Part shown: one piece after another, positions 26,357-35,270 of the stretch
Position numbering within the stretch: position 1 is the stretch's first letter
Layout: each line of letters begins with the position of its first letter
Source: Chloroflexota bacterium
Lineage (GTDB): Bacteria; Chloroflexota; Anaerolineae; Aggregatilineales; J027
Direction: 5' to 3'
NCBI GenBank assembly: GCA_016234595.1
Contig: JACRBG010000029.1
Coordinates: 62,001-126,000 of the forward strand
Length of the DNA stretch: 64,000 nt
The notes under the pieces: generated by a model
What the model was told of the DNA's origin: nothing
Seen by the model: the letters and a program-made list of their open reading frames with translations, nothing else
Database searches by the model: none
Made by a program: the position numbers and the translations under genes

Positions 26357-26572
26357 GTTTGTAGTTCCTTGTAAAAATAGTGGAATGAATTTACACCGTA
26401 TGGGTCATAGAGTAACCTAATTTTTGATGCTGGCACACCCTATCGTCAAGGCCTTTTTATTTTGGCAATAGCAATAAAAAATCCTATGGCAGATTTGCCC
26501 CTTTCAGGACTAAAATCAATCATACTAAATTTTGCTTCTGCAATCTCACAGAATTAGCGGAGATAGACCCCC
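26357..26572. other. Divergent intergenic region
   Basis: 216 bases between npdG (minus) and the carbamoyltransferase (plus). It is AT-rich and must hold both promoters, but I find no confident -35/-10 pair; TTGGCA (26473-26478) with TATGGC 17 bases later is a weak candidate for the plus direction. No ORF, tRNA or repeat is apparent. Confidence 0.4.
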
Positions 26573-27556
<984 letters not shown>

Positions 27557-27589
27557 GCATAAAATTAAATTTAGCATCATTTGCAAAGT

Positions 27590-27628
27590 AGAGGCACGCC
27601 TTCCATTAAAAAAACGATGGTGGCCTCT
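27590..27628 (+). terminator. Intercistronic hairpin
   Basis: AGAGGC (27590-27595) pairs with GCCTCT (27623-27628), with an inner CCAT/ATGG pair, followed by a broken T-rich stretch. It lies between the carbamoyltransferase and carbamate kinase genes and may be a partial terminator or an mRNA processing signal. Confidence 0.5.
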
Positions 27629-27662
27629 CTTTGTGTCTTTAAATTAAAAAAGGGAAACACTT

Positions 27663-28610
27663 ATGGCAACCAAGACAGCTGTTGTAGCCATTGGCGGCAA
27701 CTCGCTCATTCTAGACAAACATCATCCGGATGTCTCACATCAATGGGAAGCCGTGCATGAAACCTGCCGCCATATCGCCGCCATGATTGAAGAAGGCTGG
27801 AATGTGGTCGTCACCCATGGCAACGGCCCACAGGTCGGCTTTATTTTGCGACGTAATGAATTGGCAGCCCACGAAGTCCACACCACCCCGCTTGATTTGA
27901 TTGGGGCTGATACACAGGGCGCAATTGGCTATATGCTGCAACAAGGCCTCGATAATGCGCTGCGGGCACGTGGCATTCAAAAAGGCGTGGTAACAGTGAT
28001 TACGCAGGTATTGGTCAATAAGGACGACCCCGGCTTTCAAAACCCCACCAAGCCTATTGGTGGTTTTTTGGAAGAGGTCACGGCGCGAAAATTTGAGGCG
28101 GACGGCTGGCAGGTTGTTGAGGACGCGGGGCGTGGTTGGCGACGGGTCATTGCTTCGCCCCAGCCATTGGAAATAGTCGAACTTGATGCCATTCAACACA
28201 TGATTCAAGATGGCTTTACCGTCATCGCGTGTGGTGGGGGTGGAATTCCGGTGATCCGTACCGATGAGGGTGAGTTAAAAGGTGCGCCACCCTCGGTCAT
28301 TGATAAAGACCGCGCCTCTAGCCTACTCGCTTCCCACATGAAAGCCGACCTATTTATCATTTCAACAGGGGTGGAGCAAGTGGCGATTAGTTTTAACACT
28401 CCTCAGCAGAAAAATCTTGACCGTATTACCGTGGCTCAAGCCAAAGAATATATGGCTGCTGGTGAATTTGCTGAAGGCAGCATGAAACCTAAAATTCAGG
28501 CCGCAATTCGATTTCTGGAACGTGGCGGTCAACAAGCCTTGATTACTGACCCACCTAATATTTTGCGGGCCTTGCGTGGAGAGACGGGGACATGGCTTCT
28601 ACCGGATTAA
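27663..28610 (+). CDS. Carbamate kinase
   Basis: 315 residues. AVVAIGGNSLI, VVVTHGNGPQVGFILRRNE and VIACGGGGIPVI are hallmark motifs of the carbamate kinase family (ArcC/YqeA), which makes ATP from carbamoyl phosphate and ADP in the cytoplasm. AAGGGAAACACTT precedes ATG 27663. It follows the YgeW-like carbamoyltransferase and overlaps the threonine synthase start by 19 bases, so the three form one operon. I see no arcA (arginine deiminase) nearby, which argues against the arginine deiminase pathway. Confidence 0.92.
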   Translation: MATKTAVVAIGGNSLILDKHHPDVSHQWEAVHETCRHIAAMIEEGWNVVVTHGNGPQVGFILRRNELAAHEVHTTPLDLIGADTQGAIGYMLQQGLDNALRARGIQKGVVTVITQVLVNKDDPGFQNPTKPIGGFLEEVTARKFEADGWQVVEDAGRGWRRVIASPQPLEIVELDAIQHMIQDGFTVIACGGGGIPVIRTDEGELKGAPPSVIDKDRASSLLASHMKADLFIISTGVEQVAISFNTPQQKNLDRITVAQAKEYMAAGEFAEGSMKPKIQAAIRFLERGGQQALITDPPNILRALRGETGTWLLPD

Positions 28611-29890
28611 CTTCGACTAAATTGAGTGAGCGTCTGCCACAGGTAAGTGGTTTACAATGCGTTATCTGCGGGGCGGTCTATAGCCTTGATGAGACGATGT
28701 ATACCTGCCCCAAATGCGGCCCGGTGGGTACGTTGGATGTGTTATATCGGACAGGGGGGCGTCGTTATGAAGCCGAACCGGGTCTATTAACCATGTGGCA
28801 GCAAGCCGACCTCTTGCCATTGGGAACTCCCCCACCGACCGGTTTGCAAAAATTTGGTGGCACGAGCTTGTTCGGCCCAGAATCGCTGGCGAAATTGGCT
28901 GAGGAAGTGGGCATCACCGAACTGTATATTAAGCATGACGGCCTCAATATGACGGGTTCACTCAAAGACCGAGCTAGCGCGATGGTGGTGGCCCATGCGG
29001 TGCAAAATTTAGGGCGGCATGTGATCGCTACTGCCAGCACCGGCAATGCCGCCGCAGCACTCGCTGGAGTATGTGCTAGTGTGCCGGGGGCACAAGCGGT
29101 AATTTTTGCGCCCGCCACAGCCCCAGAAGGCAAAATCGCCCAAATGGTCGTTTTTGGCGCCAACGTCATTTTGGTCAATGCCGACTATGACACGGCGTTT
29201 GACCTGTGCGGTGCGGCCTGTGATGAATTCGGTTGGTACAATCGCAGTACAGGTATCAATCCGTTTACCTCCGAAGGCAAAAAAACCGTATCGCTCGAAA
29301 TCGCCATGCAACTCAATTATCAACTACCAGATGTCATTGTGGTCTCGGTTGGCGACGGCAGTATCATTGGCGGTGTGCATAAGGGTTTGGCCGATATGCA
29401 GCGACAGGGCTGGATCACCAAAATGCCCCGCCTGATTGGGGTACAAGCCGCTGGTAGTGATGCACTGGTCTATGCGTGGGAGAACCAGTTATCGGCGGTC
29501 GAGATGCAAGATCGGCCTGCCAATACCATTGCAGACAGCATCAGCAGTCGGTTGCCGCGTGATCGGGCTAAGGCATTACGGGCGGTGCGCGAAACCAACG
29601 GGGCCTTTATCCGTGTAACCGATGAGCAGATTTTAGCCGCCATTCCAGCATTGGCACGCGGCAGTGGGGTTTTTGCGGAGCCAGCCGCCGCTGCAACTTT
29701 CGCTGCTTTGCAACCCGCTTTAGCAGCAGGGGTTATTGATCAACATGAACGTGTATTACTATTGATAACAGGCAATGGGCTAAAAGATGTGCGTTCGGCT
29801 ATGCAAAGTGTCAGTTTGGAGAAACCACCTGTCGTTGCACCGTCTTTGGATGCGGTGCGAACTCAGGTCAAAAACTGGCAAATCGCTTAG
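28592..29890 (+). CDS. Threonine synthase (zinc-ribbon type)
   Basis: 432 residues, PLP-dependent. An N-terminal zinc ribbon (C-x2-C in CVICG, then C-x2-C in CPKCG) precedes the fold-type II catalytic domain; the PLP lysine is in NMTGSLKDRAS and the phosphate-binding loop in ATASTGNAAAALAGV. This is the usual architecture of archaeal/Chloroflexota threonine synthase (O-phosphohomoserine to threonine). Its overlap with carbamate kinase is unusual for a threonine biosynthetic gene, so a related lyase activity in the same catabolic pathway cannot be ruled out. Confidence 0.78.
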   Translation: MASTGLTSTKLSERLPQVSGLQCVICGAVYSLDETMYTCPKCGPVGTLDVLYRTGGRRYEAEPGLLTMWQQADLLPLGTPPPTGLQKFGGTSLFGPESLAKLAEEVGITELYIKHDGLNMTGSLKDRASAMVVAHAVQNLGRHVIATASTGNAAAALAGVCASVPGAQAVIFAPATAPEGKIAQMVVFGANVILVNADYDTAFDLCGAACDEFGWYNRSTGINPFTSEGKKTVSLEIAMQLNYQLPDVIVVSVGDGSIIGGVHKGLADMQRQGWITKMPRLIGVQAAGSDALVYAWENQLSAVEMQDRPANTIADSISSRLPRDRAKALRAVRETNGAFIRVTDEQILAAIPALARGSGVFAEPAAAATFAALQPALAAGVIDQHERVLLLITGNGLKDVRSAMQSVSLEKPPVVAPSLDAVRTQVKNWQIA

Positions 29891-29940
29891 GTTGGAAGCA
29901 TAATTAACGGATAATTTGGTCACTAGGAAATGGTTTTGGC

Positions 29941-30996
29941 ATGAATATATCACCGCCCGTTTTGTCAATTGTCGCCCCAGTCTATAACGAGCAGGGGAAC
30001 ATCCCGCGCCTTTACTCTGAAATTAAGCGCGTGATGGAGCAGTTTGGCGATCCGTGGGAACTCGTATTGGTCAATGATGGCAGTCGCGATAATTCCTTGC
30101 AAGAAATGATGACCGTGCATGAGGCTGACCCGCGTGTGCGAATCGTCAATTTTGCGCGTAATTTTGGACACCAAACAGCAGTAACCGCCGGGATGGATTT
30201 TGCATCTGGGGACGCGGTGGTGTTGATTGACGCCGATTTGCAAGACCCACCCGAAGTCATCCTCCGATTGGTCGAAAAATGGCGCGAGGGCTATCAGGTA
30301 GTGTACGCGGTGCGGGCTGAACGACGCGGTGAAAGTGCCTTTAAAATTTGGACGGCCAAGATGTTTTACCGTCTAATTTACCGCATCACCGATGTGGATA
30401 TTCCACTGGACACTGGCGATTTTCGTTTAATGGATCGGCGGGTGGTCAATGCCGTCAATCAGATGCGCGAACACAATCGGTTTATCCGAGGATTAACCAG
30501 TTGGGTCGGCTTTAAACAGACGGGGGTTGAATATGTTCGACAGGCCCGCGAGATTGGCGAGACCAAATATCCACTACGAAAGATGCTGCGGCTTGCCATC
30601 GACGCCATCACGGGATTCAGCTTTTTCCCGTTGCAGGTCGCTATTTACATCAGTTTTGTATTAGGCGTGTTAGCGGTGTTGGCACTCCCGCTGGTTGTGT
30701 TTCTGCGGCTTGCAACCAGTGATGCCTTCTTGGAGGGCCAAGCCACCACCCTGTCGGTGGTACTGATTTTAAGCGCGTTCCAGTTTTTCTTCTTTTTCAT
30801 TATGGGCCAATACATCGCCCGCATTTATGATGAAACACGGGGACGCCCCCTGTATGTGGTAGCCGACACCTACGGGATTGAAATTGAAAAACATACTATT
30901 CCGGCACGGGTCGTTGCCGAAGTGCCTTCCAACCGAGTGACTAAAAATTCAGACAATCGCACTGATATTGAGGAGGGAAGCCATGCCATTGCCTGA
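29941..30996 (+). CDS. GT2 glycosyltransferase, DPM1/GtrB type
   Basis: 351 residues. The N-terminal GT-A domain has SIVAPVYNEQGNIPRLY, LVNDGSRDNS and the DxD-like VVLIDADLQDPPE; TGDFRLMDRRVV is typical of dolichol/undecaprenyl-phosphate sugar synthases. Two membrane helices follow (about 235-290). It would load a sugar on a lipid phosphate at the inner membrane face, as donor for GT-C enzymes such as that at 17308-19869. It lies 50 bases after the threonine synthase gene. Confidence 0.85.
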   Translation: MNISPPVLSIVAPVYNEQGNIPRLYSEIKRVMEQFGDPWELVLVNDGSRDNSLQEMMTVHEADPRVRIVNFARNFGHQTAVTAGMDFASGDAVVLIDADLQDPPEVILRLVEKWREGYQVVYAVRAERRGESAFKIWTAKMFYRLIYRITDVDIPLDTGDFRLMDRRVVNAVNQMREHNRFIRGLTSWVGFKQTGVEYVRQAREIGETKYPLRKMLRLAIDAITGFSFFPLQVAIYISFVLGVLAVLALPLVVFLRLATSDAFLEGQATTLSVVLILSAFQFFFFFIMGQYIARIYDETRGRPLYVVADTYGIEIEKHTIPARVVAEVPSNRVTKNSDNRTDIEEGSHAIA

Positions 30997-31225
30997 TCCC
31001 ACCCCAGCGGACGATAAAACCCGGGTCGAACTCTATCAGCAGTTGGTGATTGAATATGAAAAATTAGATGAGCAGATTGACACCCTGTTGATGCGTAACA
31101 ATGGGCATACTGAGGGTATGTCAGACGCGGATTATCGTACCTATCGGGAATTAGCTGAACGGCGCGATGAAATCCACAACCAAATTCAAATCCTAGAAAA
31201 TAAATTATTGGACGATGAGAAGTAG
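30983..31225 (+). CDS. Small coiled-coil protein, unknown
   Basis: 80 residues from ATG 30983, with GGAGGGAAG just upstream, which decides the start. Two amphipathic helices (VELYQQLVIEYEKLDEQIDTL and YRELAERRDEIHNQIQILENKL) predict a helical hairpin or coiled coil. No cysteines or membrane segments. It overlaps the GT2 stop by 14 bases, so the two are co-translated. I recognise no family. Confidence 0.6.
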   Translation: MPLPDPTPADDKTRVELYQQLVIEYEKLDEQIDTLLMRNNGHTEGMSDADYRTYRELAERRDEIHNQIQILENKLLDDEK

Positions 31226-31262
31226 CGTTTATTAATCCCCACAGAAAAGCAGGCAAATACCT

Positions 31263-32654
31263 ATGATTACTGGCCCAACATTTGAAGAAATGCTGCATCC
31301 CCAAAAAATTGACCCGCAGACTCGGGCCAAAGCCTTACGGATGCGGACAGAAGACCCCCTTGACCCGATTAACCTCTTTAATATTACATGGCGTGACGGC
31401 AACAATGAGGTTTACCATGTGGTGCTGCCACCTGAATTGACGGGAGTAGAAGCGCCCATTGTAGTACTGTATGGCAAAGAATTTCCGAGCGGTAGCCACA
31501 AGGTCGGGGCGGCGTATTCCGTGTTGATTGAAAAGCAGTTGTTTGGCGAGGTTGACCCTAACATCCATACACTCGTCTGGCCTTCGACAGGCAATTATGG
31601 CATCGGTGGTGCATGGGTCGGTTGTCGAATGGGATGTCGCAGCATCGTGGTTTTACCCGCAGGCATGAGTGAAGAACGCTTCAAACTGATTGAAAGTTAT
31701 GGGGCGGATATTATTCGCACCGTCGGTTCGGAAAGCAACGTCAAAGAAATCTATGACAAGACATGGGAGCTGCGCCAAGACCCCAATGTGCGCATTCTGA
31801 ATCAGTTCGAGGTCATGGGGAACTATCGTTTCCATTATCATGTGACGGGCAACACGATTGTCGAATTGGCCCAAGAATTGGCCGCCAAAGGCATTGGTAA
31901 TGGAACTGCGGCGGCCTATGTTAGTTCAATGGGTAGCGCGGGCACAATTGCAGCGGGAGATCGCCTTAAGCAAGCATTCCCTGAACACAAGATTGTGGGC
32001 CTAGAGCCTATTCAATGCCCGACGCTGTTTAATAATGGCTATGGAACGCATGAAATTCAGGGTATTGGCGACAAACATGTGACATGGATTCATAATACTT
32101 GGAACATGGACGCCATGATTTGTATTGACGATATGGAATGTTTGCGAGGCCTGCAACTATTCGCTGATGAAGCAGGTTTGGACGTATTGGTCAAACGATT
32201 CGGGGTTCCGTCTGGTACTGTTGAAAAACTGGCCCCCATGTTTGGCATCAGCGGTATCTGCAATATTCTGGGTGCGATTAAGACTGCTAAGCACTACCGT
32301 TTTGGCCCCAGTCAAGCCGTCTACACCATTGCCACCGATTCAATGTCACGCTATTACAGCACGATGGATTGGATGCGGAGTAAATATGGGGTTTTGGACG
32401 AAGCTGAAGCCGTTGGAATTGTGCGGTCAATTTATCATGGGCAAAAAACTGACTGGATTCAAGATGGCACAGACGAAGCCCGTACCCGGTGGCACAATCT
32501 GAAATATTATACGTGGGTCGAGCAGCAAGGTCGCACCGTTGAAGAATTGGACGCTCAAAAAGACCCTGCTTGGTGGCAAGGCCATCAACAGCGCATCCAA
32601 GAAATTGACACCGCGCTGGTGGAATTTCGTCGGCAGCATGGGTCGCACGCATGA
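31263..32654 (+). CDS. Fold-type II PLP enzyme (lyase/synthase candidate)
   Basis: 463 residues. The PLP lysine lies in FPSGSHKVGAAYSV near residue 80, a substrate-binding asparagine loop in WPSTGNYGIGGAWVG, and the phosphate loop in VSSMGSAGTIAAGDRL. It belongs with cysteine synthase / threonine dehydratase / diaminopropionate ammonia-lyase relatives, but is longer than most, with a C-terminal extension rich in Trp and Gln. Given the nearby carbamoyltransferase, carbamate kinase and SsnA genes, an ammonia-lyase role like that of YgeX is an attractive guess, not a fact. It overlaps the next gene by ATGA. Confidence 0.75.
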   Translation: MITGPTFEEMLHPQKIDPQTRAKALRMRTEDPLDPINLFNITWRDGNNEVYHVVLPPELTGVEAPIVVLYGKEFPSGSHKVGAAYSVLIEKQLFGEVDPNIHTLVWPSTGNYGIGGAWVGCRMGCRSIVVLPAGMSEERFKLIESYGADIIRTVGSESNVKEIYDKTWELRQDPNVRILNQFEVMGNYRFHYHVTGNTIVELAQELAAKGIGNGTAAAYVSSMGSAGTIAAGDRLKQAFPEHKIVGLEPIQCPTLFNNGYGTHEIQGIGDKHVTWIHNTWNMDAMICIDDMECLRGLQLFADEAGLDVLVKRFGVPSGTVEKLAPMFGISGICNILGAIKTAKHYRFGPSQAVYTIATDSMSRYYSTMDWMRSKYGVLDEAEAVGIVRSIYHGQKTDWIQDGTDEARTRWHNLKYYTWVEQQGRTVEELDAQKDPAWWQGHQQRIQEIDTALVEFRRQHGSHA

Positions 32655-33394
32655 ATCCGGAAGATGCAGTGCTGGTTGGCGTGATCTCTCGGAAACGCGA
32701 TTTTGAGATTGCGCGTGACCAGCACTGGTATCGTATCCCCGCCAAACAAGCCCCTAATGGCATATCCGCTCGCTATGTTGCTTTATTTTTTAGCAGCAGC
32801 AAAGTATTTGGGGAACAGGCCAGCACGATTACCTACTATGCCGAGATTGCAGGTCATGAATTGACTCATCGCCGTGATCTATTGCCCGACGAATCCCCGC
32901 ATGACCGTGATGATGAGGAATACTACAAAATCCAGTTTCGGGAATTAGTTGAGCGCACTCCGCCAATTGTCAATAAACCCAAGCCCCACCGTTTTGCCTT
33001 TATCTATACCACCTGGGATCGCTTTGAACAGGCCCAGCATATCCGCGACCTGTACAGCAAAGGCGATTATTTTGTAGATCGTGTTTTTCATGCCCTCAAA
33101 CAAGGTGGCATCAATCCCTTACGAAGTTGGGAAGCGCCACCCTCCGCTAAAAAAGCTGATCAGCCAGAAATCGAATATCCGATTGGGGCACGGATTCGGG
33201 TATTGTGTGAAAATGGCAACGTTACCGCCTCCACTAATCCGTCAGATAAACGTGAGGGTGAAGAATTTGTCTATTTGCAGCCGCATGATTATCTATCGGA
33301 TGATGATGTCCAAGAAAGCACCCATCAAATTATGGAGCATATCCAGCGGTTGGGTGGGGCAAAGATGATTGATATTCCGGTAGAATTATATTAA
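32651..33394 (+). CDS. Conserved protein of unknown function
   Basis: 247 residues. VLVGVISRKRDFEIARDQHWYRIPAKQAPNG and YVALFFSSSKVFGEQASTITYYAEI recall a family I have seen mainly in Chloroflexota, perhaps with a PUA-like beta-barrel; HRRDLLPDESPHDRDDEEYYKI and FAFIYTTWDRFEQAQHIRDLY are its other conserved parts. No function is known to me. It is coupled to the PLP enzyme by a 4-base ATGA overlap and converges with the next gene on a shared TTAA. Confidence 0.6.
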   Translation: MNPEDAVLVGVISRKRDFEIARDQHWYRIPAKQAPNGISARYVALFFSSSKVFGEQASTITYYAEIAGHELTHRRDLLPDESPHDRDDEEYYKIQFRELVERTPPIVNKPKPHRFAFIYTTWDRFEQAQHIRDLYSKGDYFVDRVFHALKQGGINPLRSWEAPPSAKKADQPEIEYPIGARIRVLCENGNVTASTNPSDKREGEEFVYLQPHDYLSDDDVQESTHQIMEHIQRLGGAKMIDIPVELY

Positions 33395-33822
33395 CCATCC
33401 GAATCGTTATCAGATGAAGTATATTTCGACTTTAGAGCTTCTTCCCGTAAGCGCATCGAAGTGACATATGCCTCAACTTCAGCTTTTGTCTCTTCAGTTC
33501 CATCTAACAGGGGTTCTTTTGAAACGGGGTGGACTATTTGTGAAACAACATATGGGCTATATACCAGTTCAGCCCGCCAATTCGTCAGCTTCTTCCAATG
33601 TACGATCATTTTGATGTAGCGATGGGTGGAACGGTGACGACCAATGACTGTGATGCGTTCATAACCATCGCCCCATAAAACAGGAAAACAATAGACCTTT
33701 GCGCCAGCATAAAATTGCTTTGTGCCACGCCGAGTTTCTTTGCCACCCGGCCCATAGAAAATCTCCTCACTGACATTTGCAACTAGGCACCAAATAGGAG
33801 ATGATTTTTCTTGTTCGTCCAT
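33391..33822 (-). CDS. Unknown protein, possible immunity-like
   Basis: 143 residues, no signal peptide. WCLVANVSEEIFYGPGGKETRRGTK, FYAGAKVYCFPVLWGDGY and ITVIGRHRSTHRYIKMIVHW form a small beta-rich domain; similar short proteins are sometimes annotated as immunity or WYL-like accessory genes, but I cannot name the family. Its stop codon overlaps the stop of the convergent plus-strand gene. No toxin neighbour is visible. Confidence 0.5.
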   Translation of the reverse strand: MDEQEKSSPIWCLVANVSEEIFYGPGGKETRRGTKQFYAGAKVYCFPVLWGDGYERITVIGRHRSTHRYIKMIVHWKKLTNWRAELVYSPYVVSQIVHPVSKEPLLDGTEETKAEVEAYVTSMRLREEALKSKYTSSDNDSDG

Positions 33823-33875
33823 TTTTCTATTCAGCCTATTTTTGAAAGCTGATTGACTCGTTTAAAAGGAATTTT

Positions 33876-35228
33876 ATGACACTTTTAATTACGAATGCAA
33901 CCCTTGTAACCCTGACCGACAAAGGTCTGCTTGAAGATCACGCAGTTTATATTGAGGGCGACAAAATTAAGGCGATTGGGCCATCGGCAAGCCTGCAAAG
34001 CCAATATCCCCATGTGGAAACAATAGATGCCGAGGGTAGTCTATTGATGCCGGGGAGTATTTGCGCTCATACCCATTTTTACGGGGCCTATGCACGCGGG
34101 ATGGCGATTCCCGGCCCTGCCCCCAAGGATTTTCCTGAAATATTGCAGCGGTTGTGGTGGCCGCTCGACAAAGCCCTTGACACAGATGCCGTGCGAATGA
34201 GTGCCCTTGTGTGTTTGGTGGATGCAGTCAAACATGGCACGACCACCTTATTCGACCATCATGCCAGCCCCAATCAGCTTGAGGGATCATTGGACATCAT
34301 CGCCGATGCAGTCGAACAAGCTGGGGTGCGAGCGGTGCTGTGTTATGAAGTAACTGACCGCGATGGGGCCTCAAAAACACAAGCGGGCATTGCCGAAAAT
34401 GTACGATTCCTCAAAGCTGCGAAAAGTCGGCCAATGGTGTCGGCGACGTTTGGTCTCCACGCCAGCCTGACCCTTTCCGATAAAACGCTGGCGGATTGTG
34501 TCACAGCAGCAGAGAGCTTGGCTACAGGGTTTCATATTCATGTCGCCGAGCATGAAGCCGATGAATGGGATAGTCTGCAAAAATATGGCAAACCCGTCGT
34601 GCGGCGCTTGCATGATGCAGGAATTCTAGGCCCGAAAACGATTGTGGCCCATGCCGTCCATTGTGATCCATGGGAGCTTGAAATTTTGCGTGACACAGGG
34701 ACATGGGTCAGTCATCAGCCACGCAGCAATATGAATAATGCAGTGGGAGCAGCCCCAGTTGACGCCATGTTGGCCGCTGACATGAACCTGTGTTTAGGCA
34801 ACGATGGCTTCTCGAATAATATGTGGGCCGACTGGAAAACCGCCTATCTGCTGCAAAAGGTAACCTATGGCGACCCGCGCCGTGCCCCCGGTGACGGCAT
34901 TGCCCAAATGGCCCTTGTCAACAATGCACGCTTGGCCTCGCTGTTCTTCCCCGGCCAGCAAATCGGCACAATTGAGATTGGCGGGACGGCGGATTTGATC
35001 ATTGTAGACTATCGGCCCTATACCCCGTTAACATCGGGCAACTTACCATGGCACATCCTGTTTGGCTTTGAGTCTTCAATGGTGCGCACCACCATCGCCG
35101 CAGGGCGGGTTCTAATGCACAACCGCCAACTGCTCACCTTGGATGAACGGGCCATTATGGAGAAAGCAAAAGCCATCGCGCCCACCGTTTGGGCACGTTA
35201 CGAGCAGTTTGCCAAAGCGACCCTCTAA
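33876..35228 (+). CDS. ssnA: SsnA-type amidohydrolase
   Basis: 450 residues of the metal-dependent amidohydrolase superfamily (cytosine deaminase/chlorohydrolase group). Metal ligands: the HxH in CAHTHFYGAYARG, His in FHIHVAEHEAD, His in VAHAVHCD, and Asp in LGNDGFSNNMW. HTHFYGAYARGMAIPG and the overall length match SsnA, which in E. coli lies in the xdhD / ygeW / yqeA purine-catabolism region. Cytoplasmic. AAAGGA lies 5 bases before the ATG. It ends 42 bases before the convergent pnkp gene with no obvious terminator. Confidence 0.85.
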   Translation: MTLLITNATLVTLTDKGLLEDHAVYIEGDKIKAIGPSASLQSQYPHVETIDAEGSLLMPGSICAHTHFYGAYARGMAIPGPAPKDFPEILQRLWWPLDKALDTDAVRMSALVCLVDAVKHGTTTLFDHHASPNQLEGSLDIIADAVEQAGVRAVLCYEVTDRDGASKTQAGIAENVRFLKAAKSRPMVSATFGLHASLTLSDKTLADCVTAAESLATGFHIHVAEHEADEWDSLQKYGKPVVRRLHDAGILGPKTIVAHAVHCDPWELEILRDTGTWVSHQPRSNMNNAVGAAPVDAMLAADMNLCLGNDGFSNNMWADWKTAYLLQKVTYGDPRRAPGDGIAQMALVNNARLASLFFPGQQIGTIEIGGTADLIIVDYRPYTPLTSGNLPWHILFGFESSMVRTTIAAGRVLMHNRQLLTLDERAIMEKAKAIAPTVWARYEQFAKATL

Positions 35229-35270
35229 ATTTCGCGGAAATCAAAAACCTGCCGAAACGGGTTGCTGATG

